DNA of 64,000 bases, taken from Rhipicephalus microplus. Lineage: Eukaryota > Arthropoda > Arachnida > Ixodida > Ixodidae. Positions 21,011 to 32,790 of this stretch are shown piece by piece. Each line of letters begins with the position of its first letter. Positions within the stretch are counted from its first letter, which is position 1. Position numbers and translations under genes: made by a program. The notes under the pieces were generated by a model. The model was not told the DNA's origin. It was given only the letters and a program-made list of their open reading frames with translations, and searched no databases. Where the stretch lies: NCBI RefSeq assembly GCF_043290135.1, contig NC_134703.1, positions 110,012,005 to 110,076,004 on the forward strand. The letters run 5' to 3'.

Positions 21011-23269
21011 GAATTTGGCGACTACACATCATTCTCATGGTGGCCTTTACAAAAACGGCCTTTACAGTTAGTCTACGCAAAAAGCACACTCGTGCAACGC
21101 CATCCTTTGGCGTCGCGGGCATCTCGTGTTTTCATAATAATATTTGCTGACGAGTAACCTCACAAAACCACGCTATGATTTTGACAGACGCCATTGCTAT
21201 TTGCGATCAGTTGGAGCAGAACATGCCAAAAATTGAAATGAATATTCTTATTAGAGACAATACAGGAAATACTGCTTGCAAACAAGGAGACAAGGGCAAC
21301 ACCCACGGAGCAGTCATTAATTAAAAACAGCACAAAAGAATGGCACATTTGGGCTTCACCGTAAGGCACCACATGTGTGTTTTCAGGTTTCAGCAGCTAG
21401 AGATGCAAAATTACAGCGACCATCGATGTATTCTTCTGCCCCCTTGCACCTTCACTACCCCACCCTTTATTTTTTCGTAAACATTCCTTTCATTTAAACA
21501 ACAGCTTACTTTCTACTGCAAAAAGAGCCAGTTGGTGTTGCAAAATTTGCAAAACGGCCTGCCTGCAAGTTATTTTTTTTTTCGTTTTTCTAATAACCAT
21601 CGTGCTTACTTTCACAAATTGGCAGGTCGGGGTGCAGGCAGAAGTGTTTTTCGGGGTGGGGGGGAGAGGATTTTTGGGAACTATAGGGGCCGGGAGGCAG
21701 CCATGGTTCAGTGCAATTTTGTGCTATGGAAACCATGGCAAACAAACTTCGCAGAAAGGGGGGAGAGGGCGCTGGCCCGGTGTGCCACGCTCTGGCTATC
21801 AAAACGCTCCCCACGCCCAGTGGGTCAAGAGGTTGTAGACCATATACGCCACGTATTCCCGCAAAGTGCTACAGCGCCTTACTTAAGACGGAACCAATAA
21901 AATAGACATGGGGCCGAGACAGCATCCCCAAGTCTGTTCCGTCCATTTTTGAGTGCCGTTTGTCCTCGTCTCGCAGGAAAACTTAAGCTTATGGATTCCC
22001 TGAAATTCTGTGATGTACAGGGGTATTTGGAGGAAAGAAAAGACAAGGAAGGCAAAAAAAAGGAACACGTGCCAGCTTGCTTCCTCGGTCCTTCCCAGTC
22101 GATTAGGTTTCGATCCTTTTGCCGAAAAGAAAGTTTGTCCACGTAGTTGTGAAGGCTCAGCGTGCATTCGTTATTAATAAATGTTTATCCTCTCTCTTCA
22201 CGTAGTTGTTGTGGAAGCGGAAACCTTTTTTTTCTTTTGTAAAAATAAATAAATAAACTGCTACACTTTTTCAATGTCGTCAGAAAAGGCTGCTATCGGT
22301 AGTCGACGCCCCTGGGAACGCGCGAACATGACCTGGAATTTACGATTGCTTATTAAAAAATAAGTATAGAAGTCGCTTCTTGTTCTCTCTACAAGTGATT
22401 GTACACAAATTACTGCGCCATATACCGAAGATCCCTATCCGTTGGCCGATTTGGGCATCGTCAGCCGCATATATGTTTACAGCTGCCGCCCGCGGGATGC
22501 CTGCAAGCGCCAGCTCACGCACTCTTTCAATGTAAGCCATGCGTTCGAAGAAAGAAAGAAAGAAAAAACCTGGTTGTTATGACGTGCACTGACGACGGGT
22601 GTCATCTTCTTGCCCCTTTTTCATCGCCCTCTCTGCACAGCTTTCAGTGCCAATGTAGAGAGAAAGCGCTTATTCTTAGCTGTAGCAATGGAATATGCAA
22701 ATCTCTGTAATTTCGCCACTTCTTGATGGGTTCTATAATCTTAGGTTGCAATAAATTTGTGAGGAAATACGGTATTTAGATAGGAATTTTCGGTGTTTAA
22801 CGTCCCAAAAGTACGGCAATATTAAGGACGGATGGATGCGAAGCCCTTCATAAAACGAGGCAGCCGCATGTATTCTGTGGACAGAAGTGGGGCTTTCAAA
22901 ATATAGTAATTTTTTGCAGTGTGCTAGGGTTTGCACCTATTCAAGTCACAATTATAAGAGCCGCTCCAGTAACTACGTACTAGCTGTCCCTTTGGCAGCC
23001 CCTCCTCTTGCTGGTTACTGGTCCGGAAGCTTTGGCTGTTTCACCTGATGTCCCGCACAATCGCACAGTCAGACGGCACCCCCCGCTCACCATGGGTCAG
23101 ATAAGAAGGGGGTAGGGGCACGCGTAGTGGTTGAATCTTGACGGTTAAGAAGTGCTTGGCCAATGTTTTTAGACATCCTTGGCTTTCTTACTGTGGTAGG
23201 TTAACAAGAACCGAATGACACAGCGACCAACGCCGGCTACGCGTGAGAGGGGTTCGATAAAAAGAGACA
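21011..23269. other. Spacer between duplicated blocks, no gene recognised
   Basis: It contains a purine-rich part near 21640-21780, a short GAAA run at 22546-22567 and A-rich tracts. A segment near 22790 reads 'gtgtttaacgtcccaaaa', the reverse complement of a SINE 3' end, but too little remains to call a copy. Confidence 0.5.
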
Positions 23270-25190
23270 GCTACATTGTAACAGAAGCTCTGGCAGGGAC
23301 ACGTGCCATCCGAACATTCCATGTGTTTGCGAAAAGATAGCAGTTTTGATATTGTGACTGATAGTTACCTATTTGCGAAGCTACTAATGATTCATGAGAC
23401 CTCGACAAGATACAGCGCTCCAAGAAAACAGCATTTCGTTTTCATATTGCTGAGCGAGCTTTCGACATACACGATTCATCAAGGTCGATGCTTTAATACA
23501 GAAACGCTGGCTAAGGTGGAACAGTGGTTCTGGTGCTCGGCTGCTTAAACCAACTTTGTGGGTTCTAATCTGGCCGCTGCAGTCACATTTAGCTGGCAGC
23601 AAAATGCTAGAGGTGCGTGTACTGTACGATGCTCATGTTCGTTAAAGAAGTCAAGATAGTGAAAAGTTGCAAGCCCCTCACTGCGGTTTGTTGTATTCAT
23701 TTTGTGCTTTTGGTGCCTAAGACTATACATATTACTATCACTTTCACAATAAATTTTCTGGCCAGAGGTACAATGGGGAAGTCGAGATACCGAAACCGAA
23801 GATGGTAGGCGAGAGTCGTGGTCCGTGGTTCGGCAGCGCTCTCTCGAATGAAGCACAACAGGCCATCACCGACAGCCAAGTCTACAACACTGAGCGAGAA
23901 CAGCGGGGAATGTAGGAACGCTGAAAAGAACACGCCAAGTTCGCGCACATGCTTCACAGCGCCCACACACGCGCTGCACTTACCAGAAAATCGCAGCGTG
24001 CGTTCTTCTCAAGCAGAACGTGCATGTGATGCTGATAACGGTACGAAATCGCCCCCGGTGCCTCACAGCTTTGTATTATCATACCGAAGATGTGATAAAA
24101 TTCAAGGCAAGAAAACAGGGACACGAAGATGCACGCACACAACAGGTCGCGTTGATTTCCCGTCAAATTGACGAAGCACACTGTCATTATTCGACCACGG
24201 CTTTACGGCAATATGCGACAGGAAGATAATGAGCGACGCCAATACAGATCCACTGTATCCAGCCGCTTCACTGGTCACCGTTCAAATGCGGAATCCGTAA
24301 GCGAGACGTTATGACTATCGTGGGAATCTACTACTCACTTTTTCTGACCAGCGGCTACCTCTGTCGTTCCGTTGCCCTTCTCTGTACTCGCCATGACTTT
24401 GGCACGAGATTCTATGCCATACGTCAGGATCCGTTTAAAAGTTCCACTGGTCGAAGACGAACGCCGGGGAACTACAGTCTACCGTGTTATGGCGAATGGA
24501 ACAGCGTGTTCGTGGTACACAAGCTAACCACCTGGGTGCGAGACGTCGTCACGTGACCAGTGACGCAGGGGATTTTAGACGGCGAGGCCACTTCTGTGCA
24601 CGGGCGCGCGCAAGGCCATGTGCAAGCGTGGCTGTTGGAAGCATCATCATTCGTCGCAACGTCGAAGGGTATCGCTGTGTTCTTCAAAAAAATAAACAAA
24701 TAGAAAAGATTAAAGCTGACAGCCGTGGCACCATCTCTCACTTTGCGGAACCATTGAGATGATGCTTCAGTGCCTCCAGCAGATCAAGGTCAAGGTACGA
24801 GCGTGTCAAAGAGGACGAAGTTAACTTGCTGGCTTGCTTGTTTCCGCGGTTACTGACGCCTTCCCAATGCGGTGCTTTGCGAGAATTGTCGGTGGATATA
24901 TAATGCGAACGAAAAGTTGAAACATGAAATTCAGAGCAAGATACTAATTCTTCACGGAACTGGGGACTTAAAAGTATCAAGAACAATTTTTGTAGGTGGG
25001 CCATTGTTGGCTTGAGGGGGGGGGGGCTATTCTTCGACGTTGCGTGTTTGGACGGTTACCGCTTGCCTTCATAGTGCAAAGCTTAGTGTAGCTCATCATG
25101 CGTAGGAAATTTCAATGATAAGATCGACCGATTAAGAACTGATGATCTCGCCTGCTAGAAGGAATAACTTTAATTACCAATAGGATCGAT
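23270..25190 (+). repeat. Old segmental duplication, copy 2
   Basis: Homologous in order to 19310-21010 at an offset of about 4.0-4.2 kb. It is longer mainly because a SINE inserted near 23510. It ends in the 'gattaagaactgatgatctc' landmark near 25130. A run of Gs near 25014-25027 is unique to this copy. Confidence 0.72.
23510..23700 (+). mobile_element. Diverged Ruka-like SINE copy
   Basis: 'gctaaggtggaacagtgg', 'ggtgctcggctgct', 'gggttctaatctggccgc', 'gctagaggtgcgtgtac', 'gctcatgttcgttaaagaa' and 'cccctcactgcgg' follow SINE order. It is absent from the paralogous copy-1 block, so it inserted after that duplication. Confidence 0.8.
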
Positions 25191-25685
25191 TTATTAGCAT
25201 CCGAAGATCTCTTTGCCAAGTTCAATGAATAAGTGTACTTAAGAACGTGGTGTTTACAACCGATTCACATTGAGGCCTTAATAACGTAGCACACCTGTTT
25301 GCTTTGTGATTATAGAGTGGTTCGTAGTGCGAAATATTTGCACAGTAGTACAAATAGTATTTCGGTACAAAGGCATGTGCAAAGCAACACGCAAAGTGAA
25401 TACCCGACCCACACCTCGAAACCTGTATAAGGCTATTAAGAAATAAAGAAAAACTAAGCGTTGCACAAGCGACGGTCCTTATGACTTGTGCCAACAGCGT
25501 GCATTATCGAGCAATGTCACGTTTAGGCATTGAAGACGTGGCGGTCACAAAGACTTGACACTGCTGTACACACAGGTGCTGGTCAGGTGAAGTAAAACGC
25601 GATAGGTGGTGGTAAAAACTTATTCATTCACTGGACGTTTTCTGTGGAGAAGCTGCGAGTAGTCGGAGGCTTTTGGTATGTGATT

Positions 25686-25719
25686 GGGGAGGGAGGGAGG
25701 GAGGAAGGAAGGGAGGGGG
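25686..25719 (+). repeat. Purine microsatellite (GGGA/GGAA)n
   Basis: An uninterrupted G/A run with at least four GGG tracts on the plus strand, which could form a G-quadruplex (inference). Confidence 0.9.
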
Positions 25720-26690
25720 CTAAGTTTAGGGTTTTGCTTGCAGTAGTCCTCTGTAGGCTCGGATTATCAAACTCGGCTGATCTTCCAGGTTCTCGCTGGC
25801 CAGCACCAGTTCCTATCGCTCCGCTGTAAAATTCTGTATTGTTGCCAAGGCTGTAGTAACCTGACATTCTCACGTGACGTGGTACAAGGTAGCTTTATGT
25901 GAGCTCCACGTGCAGTGAGAAGAGTACCCAGATTAGGCAAATTTGGTAACGTACTGGTCTGAAGTTGCCTCGAGCTGACTGATTCCTCTTTATTTAGTGT
26001 TTGGTATGGTAGGTAATAAGCTTGCCTTAGTCCTCCGGCGGGTAGACTTGATCCAGCGCCCACTAACGGAGCACGCTAGTTTAACCTCACGTGTTTTTTT
26101 GATGTTCTGTTTTTTACATCTCTCTCCGTTCATCCCTCAATCCCCGTTCAGCCTATTGTATTACCGGTGTCCCACTGGCTCTTTTAATCAAAATCAGAGT
26201 GATCCGGACCAGTTTTCTTGACCGCGATCAACTTTATGACCCCTGCTACACGGCCCAAGCTAATCCGGCTCAAGCTTGGATCGGATAAAATGCCCCAGGT
26301 GGCATTTGCGTGCCGCAAGACATGCCACTGACAAAACTCTACGTACAGTATTTCTATTCGACCATTCCAGCGACTATAGACGGCGCAGTGGTAGGTCGAA
26401 ATGGCGTGCGTGCATGTCAGCGAGAGTCCGCTAGGGGGCCAGACAAGGCTGGTGTGCCTCGCATGGACTGCGTATTCTATGAAGTTTTTGTTGAACCAAG
26501 ACTGCTTTTTTGGTGCCAACAGTGGCCCCTCATGAACTTCAGCAAGTTGCCGACGCTGCTGGTGAGTGCCTCAAACCTCTTTGTTCTTGAGGAGATTTGC
26601 AAACTTCAACTCTTGCTGAGCGGGGGAACGCCACCTCGTCAGCCCTAACGCCACCGGTACCGGCGTCGGGCTCGCGCTTCGGCGCGTGTG
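25720..26690. other. No gene recognised; probably contains the LINE-B 5' UTR
   Basis: Short ORFs only. The right part should include the LINE-B untranslated leader, whose boundary I could not fix because no TSD partner of the 3' flank at 38141 was found. Confidence 0.45.
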
Positions 26691-26712
26691 CACAAGTTCA
26701 TTCGGCAACGCA

Positions 26713-28296
26713 ATGGCATACATGGTGAGTGGCACGGATGTACCTTCCACAGAATTTAACCCAGAAGAATGGAGTGTAGTCCTGAATGCCCGACAACGCT
26801 CACCTCGCCAGCAGTCAAAAGAAACTGAAGGAACGCAGTCAAGTAAAGCGGCGTCAGCTGCCGAAACGCCAGCACGCAAAACGGAATCACCGTCCAGCGT
26901 TTCCTTAAAGCTCGACCACACAGCTGTGGCGCGTCCTCCCGTAAAACGACTGCCACGGTTGCCAGTCGATGACTTCAAGATTGTCTTTCGTCCGAGTGCG
27001 GCCGTAGATCTTGCCCAATACAACAATGGAGAGTTATGAGCGGCTGTAGTCGCCAACAGCGGACTGCACTCTGTGGTTGCGGACGAAGATCTTGTGTGCA
27101 CCAATCTAGCCAAGAATATTTTCACCGTGTCCACTTCTTGCGCTGACCGAGTTACCAACTATGCAAAAATAGGAGAACTCCGGCTACGTGGTAAAAAACT
27201 GAGATTTCACGCGTACATAGCTCCCCCAGACGGGGCACGGGCAGGGATCATCTACCACGCTTGGAATGGTGAATCATCTCAGGACTTGCTTCAAGAATTA
27301 CATCGGGCGAATCCCCTTCTACCAATAGTCCAAGCAAGGGACATGGGGCATACCTCACGCTCAGTGCTCATTCGCTTCATGGCTGAGGAGCTTCCTCCGT
27401 CAGTCAAAATGTTTGGCATCCTCTACGCCGTTTTCAACTTTCGACCGAAGCTGGAAGCGTTCCTAAACTGCAGACAAGTCGGCCACCGACGAGATGTATG
27501 TCCTTTGCCAAATCGCCTCACTTGCTCAAGCTGCGGACAGAAATACCCGGAGGACTATCCCTGCACCCCGCAGTGCGTCATCTGTGGGGACGCTAACAAG
27601 ACGGGTGACAGGGCATGCAAGCAACGCTTTCAGCGTGGCTTCAGCCGTCTTTCTCGGCCAAGACAAAGGCCGCAACAAGAGCACCAGCAGGAGCAGCTCG
27701 AGTTCCAGCTCGAGAAGAAGTTTTTTTCAAGCATCGACGATAGAAATCGTAGCAGCAGAAGCAAGAGTCCTGGATGAAACCGTAGACGCAGAAGCAGGAG
27801 TCCTGGACGAAACCGTGGCAGCAAAGGCAAAAGCCCTGAACGAAGTGCATCACAAAGCCGCGACTTCAGCACCAAACTCGATAAGGTGAGCTGGCCAAAG
27901 TAAGCCTCCTGCTCCTTTCGTATCCTCTCTGACGCTAAAGAAAATTCTAAAACTCAGGAGACTATCGAACGTCTAATGCGAGAAAATCAAGAGTTAAAGT
28001 AACAGTTGGCTCTGGTGCTGGAACGTTTAGGTACACTTACAGCTGCCCCACCCGCGTCTTCTCCACCCCTATCCATCTCCCCCTCTGTCTTAGAGCCTGA
28101 TATGGCAGCCGAGTCAGGGACCGATATTATAGATTCCTCTCCACAGCCAGCAAAAAAGAAAAGGACAAAGCGACCCGAGTCATCGGAGTATGATCTTATG
28201 AGCCCCAGTCAAATAATTCGGAAAGAACACCGGGAACTCACACAAATGGTTGATTTAGGCTTTACGCAAATTGCTGAACGCTTCAACAAGATATAG
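26713..28296 (+). pseudogene. LINE-B ORF1, Gag-like, with in-frame stops
   Basis: One frame runs from ATG 26713 (MAYMVSG) to the stop at 28294-28296, interrupted by TGA at 27037, TGA at 27775 and two further stops near 27900 and 28000. The protein would be about 527 aa. It parallels LINE-A ORF1: LPVDDFKIVFRPS matches LPATDFKIVYRPQ, ARAGIIYHAWNG matches VRGVIYNAYDG, and the knuckles NCRQVGHRRDVC, CSSCGQKYP and CVICGDANKTGDRAC align (the first knuckle's opening Cys is lost). Arg/Ser repeats and a charged C-terminal part follow. The stop at 27775 lies where Gly-Arg-Asn-Arg repeats suggest a former CGA codon. Confidence 0.85.
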
Positions 28297-28409
28297 AATA
28301 TTCTAGACGTGTAAGTTGCTCGGCTCGAATCTCTCCCACAATCTCAACCCTCTCCAGCGCCTTCGCAGCCATAACCCCCTCCTGCACCCTTGCCTTATCT
28401 TCACCCTCT

Positions 28410-29138
28410 TCACTCTACATATGGCAATGGAATTGCCGTGGATTAAGAAACAAGAGAGACAACCTCTCACTTTATATACAGCGGTCTACACGGGTCCTCG
28501 ATGTCGTCGCCGTACAGGAGCCTTTAAAAGCTTGCAAACTCCTCGGCTATCAGGCTGTACATTCGCATCCTAGCTCCCCATGGGCTACCACATGTTTACA
28601 GAGAAATATCTCGTTTATAGTGCATGATCTTTCCGATCTTTACAGTGACTGCCTTCTTCTTGAACTTCTCCCACGTCGTACAGGACAAGGCACATATCTT
28701 ATTTTGAATATTTATTCTCATCCTAGAGATGGCCTCACTGCTGTTTTTGAAGCAATCGACAGGGCCATCCAAATAGCAAACTCTGCTCCCATAGTTGTAA
28801 CGGGTGACTTTAATGCCCCGCACGTAAATTGGGGATACAGGAGAAACACTCGGAAGGGCACCAGCCTTTTTCAATACATTCAGCGAAACAGGTGCACTCT
28901 AGTCACTGACTGCATGCTACCAACACGAATTGGCAACAGTGTGAGCAGAGATACCACCCCCGACCATACTTTCACTAAATATGTGCGACAAGTTAACTGG
29001 ACACACAGTGGGGTCAACCTTAGCAGTGGTCATTAGATCCTAACAATTACACTGTCCCATGACAATTTTCGTCCACAGTTTCATTTAAAACCTATTGTTG
29101 ACCGGGACAAATTTCGCGAAATCCGAGACCAAAACCCG
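28410..29138 (+). pseudogene. LINE-B ORF2 part 1, EEP endonuclease
   Basis: Starting with WQWNCRGLRNKRDNL, the frame stays open through VVTGDFNAPHVNWGY to a TAG at 29034-29036 directly after NLSSGH, where LINE-A reads GSDHYIL. It resumes with ILTITLSHDN and VDRDKFREIRD, then breaks at the 29.1-kb insertion. Catalytic Asp and Asn residues of GDFN are present, but the SDH Asp appears as Gly. The product would be inactive. Confidence 0.85.
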
Positions 29139-29146
29139 AAAAAATT

Positions 29147-29415
29147 CCCAAGCATTTCCCCGAGGGCGAACATGGTTAAGTGCGAATGCACGGGATAATG
29201 CTATGAGGGGTATTTATTAATTCGCACTATTATATTTATAATCACACTATGGTGCCTTTATGGTGTAATGGTTCCTGGGAATCGCAATTTGATCACACAG
29301 GGGAGTTTACGTTAACTCACTGGCGAATGCCAACGGATTTTAACTTTACTCCCCCTCATAGCATCATCCCGTGCATTCGCACTTAACCATGTTCACCCTC
29401 GGGGAAACGCTTGGG
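29147..29415. repeat. Inverted repeat, 64-bp arms, MITE-like
   Basis: The left arm 29147-29210 starts 'cccaagcatttccccgaggg'. The right arm 29352-29415 is its reverse complement with only three mismatches in 64 positions. Similarity may extend a few bases outwards. A 141-bp AT-rich loop separates the arms. The structure suits a miniature inverted-repeat transposable element or the hairpin end of a larger element. Confidence 0.9.
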
Positions 29416-29527
29416 AGTTTTATTACTGATGATGATGATTAAAGTGTAATTAATGAATTTAAGTGTTGTTTTTCATGACGCATTTGTACACAGATACATT
29501 ATATACGAAGTATTATTTATTTACACT

Positions 29528-29995
29528 TCACGACGCGTCCGGACGAGCAAAGTCCAGGGCTCGCACCCTCTCCCGCGCGGCACGTTCACTGGCTCGAACT
29601 GCTTCGGGAACGTCCACTCGCCGTTGACGATTGCGAGCAGCGTCTTGACGCCGGCCTTCATCGCCCTTCTTCGCCTGACGCTTGCGTTGTCGTTCCGCTT
29701 CTTGGGCCGCGTTCGCGGCTCGATGCTGACGCCTCATCTCGGCCTCGCGAGCGCGCAGTTCACCATCCGTTGCACGCTTCGCCCGCTTGTCCTCGGCCTC
29801 GCGAGCACGCAGTTCGGCGTCTGCTGCACGCTTCGCCCGCTTGCGTTTGGTCTCACGAGCCCTTCGCAGCGCCGCCTTGTCTTCCAACGTCAGCGAAACC
29901 ACCACGGTACCGTCACCTCCAACGACGGGTGCAGTGCTGGCATTCGGTTGTACTGCATTCGTTGTTGATGGTAGCGTTGCCTCCGGGACATCCAT
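29528..29995 (-). CDS. Small Arg/Ala/Glu-rich repeat protein of unknown function
   Basis: The ATG at 29995 (MDVPEATLPSTT) opens a 155-aa ORF; the frame continues upstream only through non-ATG codons. From about residue 45 it is made of helical, highly charged repeats. An 18-aa unit AKRAADAELRAREAEDKR is followed by AKRATDGELRAREAEMRR, then more diverged units, ending RVRALDFARPDAS. A nuclear, coiled-coil or nucleic-acid-binding role is plausible from composition only. A TATA-like box lies about 105 bp upstream and AATAAA follows the stop. I do not recognise the family. It could be a mobile-element protein or a captured gene fragment. Confidence 0.5.
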   Translation of the reverse strand: MDVPEATLPSTTNAVQPNASTAPVVGGDGTVVVSLTLEDKAALRRARETKRKRAKRAADAELRAREAEDKRAKRATDGELRAREAEMRRQHRAANAAQEAERQRKRQAKKGDEGRRQDAARNRQRRVDVPEAVRASERAARERVRALDFARPDAS

Positions 29996-30280
29996 CGCAC
30001 GACCCGCTCTCGACGGGAGACTGAGAGAGAAGGCGGGCGCGCGAGAGAGAGGGGTGCGCGCGCAGCTGCAGCGAGCGAGGAGAGCGGAGGAGCGAGTGAA
30101 GGAAATATAAGGCGCGTTACTGACACCGATATCAGCGTCGCGTCCGTGGCTTATTCGGTAGAGCGTCGCGCTGCAGCCCGCCAAGTCCTCTTTCTTTTAA
30201 AGATAGAGAGAAGGCTGCGGACGCCGCCGACGGTGGTGGATGGTTTGGGGTCGCTTATAAAGTGTATTCACACTTAAAAA

Positions 30281-31371
30281 GAAATTTAAGACTACAAAGA
30301 CTGGGCGTCTCAGCTTAAACAGGATGTAGCTCTTAGCGAAAAAGTAGCCCCAGCAGCACATATCCGTGATCCAGTAGACAGCAGGCTACTCCACCTATGG
30401 GAGGCCTATCAGAGCTTAGAGAAACGATGGCTCAAGCAAAGATGTAATCATAAACTAAAACGCAAAATGTCACAAACACTCCAGCTTGTAACTGAACACG
30501 CGGCCGAACTTTCATTGCAGCAATGGAACCAGATATGTAACCGACTCGACGGTACTCTTCTTATGAAGAACTCTTGGTCCCTGCATCGTCATATGTTATT
30601 TCCATGCTCCTCGCGATGTGAAAGTAATAAGCGAATTACAAAACTCTTGTTTGAAGTAGAAAAACAAGGACAAGACGTTGAAACTGCTCTTAAAGTTACG
30701 TATTTCCCTGGCCCAAGGCGAGAATCGTTACCTACCTACAATAGAGCTCCCAATGCAGACTTAGATGCACCAATTGCAGAGGCGGAAGTTTGGGCTGCCC
30801 TAAGCAAACTTCGCACCACATCTGCTCCAGGACTAGATGGAATTACTAACAAAACACTCCGAAATTTAGACTGCAAGTCAGTGGCAGCTCTTACCGATTA
30901 CATGAATCAACAATGTGAGCAGGGCACGCTGCCCCAGGAATGGAACTCAGCTAAGGTGACTTTCATACCCAAACGTCATACGCCGTTAGACCTTAATAAT
31001 TTGAGACCGATTTCTCTTACCTCATGTACAGGAAAACGGATGGAGCATGTAATTCTCAATCATCTTAATCGCTACATGGAACAAGAAAAACTGTTTCCCT
31101 CCACCATGTACGGCTTCCGAGTGGGACTCTCCACTCAGGATGTCATGCTGCAGCTCAAGAAGGACGTGCTAAATCCTACTTTTCCACACATCACCAGAGC
31201 CATCCTTGCATTGGACCTGACTAAGGCGTTTGATAATGTTTCTCACTTCTCAATTTTACAATCTCTTAGTGAACTAAACGTAGGCTCTCGCACGCACAGG
31301 TATGTCTTTGCCTTTCTTAGCAATAGGTCCGGCTGCCTACAATTGGGCCCTTTCAAAACAGATCCCTTCAC
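30281..31371 (+). pseudogene. LINE-B ORF2 part 2, reverse transcriptase core
   Basis: DYKDWASQLKQD through FPSTMYGFRVGLSTQDVM to LGPFKTDPF matches LINE-A ORF2 residues of about 262-620. RT motifs APGLDGITNK, PISLTSCTGK and ALDLTKAFDNVSH are intact. A long open stretch runs from 30467. It stops abruptly at the LTR insertion with TSD 'tcac'. The next LINE codons are found at 36362. Confidence 0.92.
31368..31371 (+). repeat. Left TSD of the Gmr1-like element
   Basis: 'tcac' precedes the LTR TG and recurs at 36362-36365. Deleting the insert plus one TSD copy restores the reading Asp-Pro-Phe-Thr-Leu-Gly-Ser-Lys-Gly, as in LINE-A. Confidence 0.9.
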
Positions 31372-32095
31372 TGTTGAGAAGCCACCTCCGTGATCCCACC
31401 GCTGACCTCCACTGTTGCGAACGGCGGACCGATCCCGCCGAAGCCAACCACTGTTGCGAAAGACGGCGACGCCGACCCGGTCCCACAGGCGCCTCTGCTT
31501 TCAACTCCGCCGGTAAGGTCACCAGCCGTTTGGTAGCGTATGTTTCTCAGCTCGCGACTGCTTCTGCGCAGAGCTGATAAGACGAGCGGACGAGACGACG
31601 GTGAGTTAAACAAGGTTTATGTACAGCATATATACAGAAGCGTTACAATTTCGGCACTGGGGCCGACAGAGACTCGAAGAGCAGAGCTCTCCTCTCTAAC
31701 ACATAGGTCAGCTTTTCGCCTAAAACCGCCGACTCACACACATGCCGGCTCTCCGACACGGGGCCTCCTCTCACTCACATAGGACCGCCCATCGCGACGC
31801 GCCGCAGGGCTTCTTTTATTTACACCGGGTCCAACCAAAGTGTCCAATCAGAAGCGCCGCTGGTCGTCAGGGCAGACTCCTCCAATGGGGTTGCCGCGCC
31901 ATGCGTCAGACCACCAGACACGAGGACGCCGGCTCGCTGTCACGTGCGCAGCTGACTCACTGCACGTGGCCCAGAGATGCGCCGCGCGTGTTTACGCCGT
32001 TGAGTTGTTCGCGACAGGCGGACTTCGGGCTGGCTTTGACCCAGATTGCCTTTTTCAGAGGCACGGACGTTTGACGAGGACTCGCTGGCATAACA
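31372..32095 (-). repeat. 3' LTR of the Gmr1-like element
   Basis: The 724-bp LTR runs from 'tgttgagaag' to 'ctggcataaca'. It is closely similar to the right LTR from 'ccagccgtttggtagcgtat' to the end. AATAAA occurs on the minus strand at 31815-31820. The inner part holds about two and a half units of a 38-41-bp repeat starting 'tgttgcgaa'. Confidence 0.9.
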
Positions 32096-32790
32096 GCACC
32101 CCCGCCGCCAGACAATGCACCGGAAAGACGAGCTGCTTCCACGGGGCTCGGATGTCAGGTGCGCTCGTTCGCCAGGTCCCTCCAGGTTCGCCTCCAGGGC
32201 CACGGGGAGAATACAGCTCCAGACTGTTCCGGGAATACAGCCCATTCTTGACGACGGATCCCAGCTCCACTGGCTTGTCGCCACAACTTGTCGACAAGCT
32301 TCACTCGTCTCTTCTGACCATCTTCGGCTTCAGCACTTGTCGATGGTTCTGCAACTTGCTAAGAACGGTTCGACAACAGACAACACACGACACAAGCAAG
32401 TGCCCTCGGTCACCCGACAGAACACCAGACAAAGTATAGTACAACATATACCTATCTACGTGTCTATCGGAATTTTGTTCCCTCTACATCAAGAGGCACA
32501 TGTGGGACAAAAGACCCTTAAAATGACAACTCAATTTTTTTTCCCACGTACAACAACGTAACGAATTAGAATACCACAAAAAGTTGGCCCCTTGAGATCA
32601 CATTGAACGAGAGCGCTCAGCCCAGGTCGTGATGAGGTCAAAATTTTGCCCCGAATCACCAGCCATAAACCGAAAGGTTGAGAAGGTACTAGCTAGAACG
32701 CACTGCTCAATGCACCTGCATTAGCGTTTAGCTTTCCTTTTTTTTTGATAGCGAACGTCAAAGTTGCGCTGTGGAGCAACAGGCTCCACT
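32096..32790 (-). other. Internal non-coding 3' region of the Gmr1-like element
   Basis: Between the ORF end and the 3' LTR. Plus-strand ORFs (for example 32115-32561) have no domain features. It probably contains remnants of deleted pol and the 3' UTR; the minus strand next to the LTR is GGCGGCGGGGGTGC, a likely polypurine tract. Confidence 0.55.

Larger units (their letters stand above)
29139..30280. mobile_element. Insertion in LINE-B ORF2 with hairpin and small ORF
   Basis: LINE homology stops near 29138 and resumes at 30290 with DYKDWASQLKQD, so about 1.1 kb was inserted. The left 270 bp form a near-perfect inverted repeat; the rest encodes a repetitive basic protein on the minus strand, with a TATA-like box near 30103 and AATAAA on the minus strand near 29516. 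Low-complexity A/T-rich junctions prevent defining a TSD. It could be one composite element or two successive insertions. Confidence 0.7.

Noticed and set aside
22785..22850. Minus-strand SINE copy
   Set aside because: Only about 20 bases of the 3' end match; too short to support.
29787..30110. Plus-strand ORFs antisense to the charged-repeat ORF
   Set aside because: Mirror reading of the repeat; lacks promoter and poly(A) signals on that strand.
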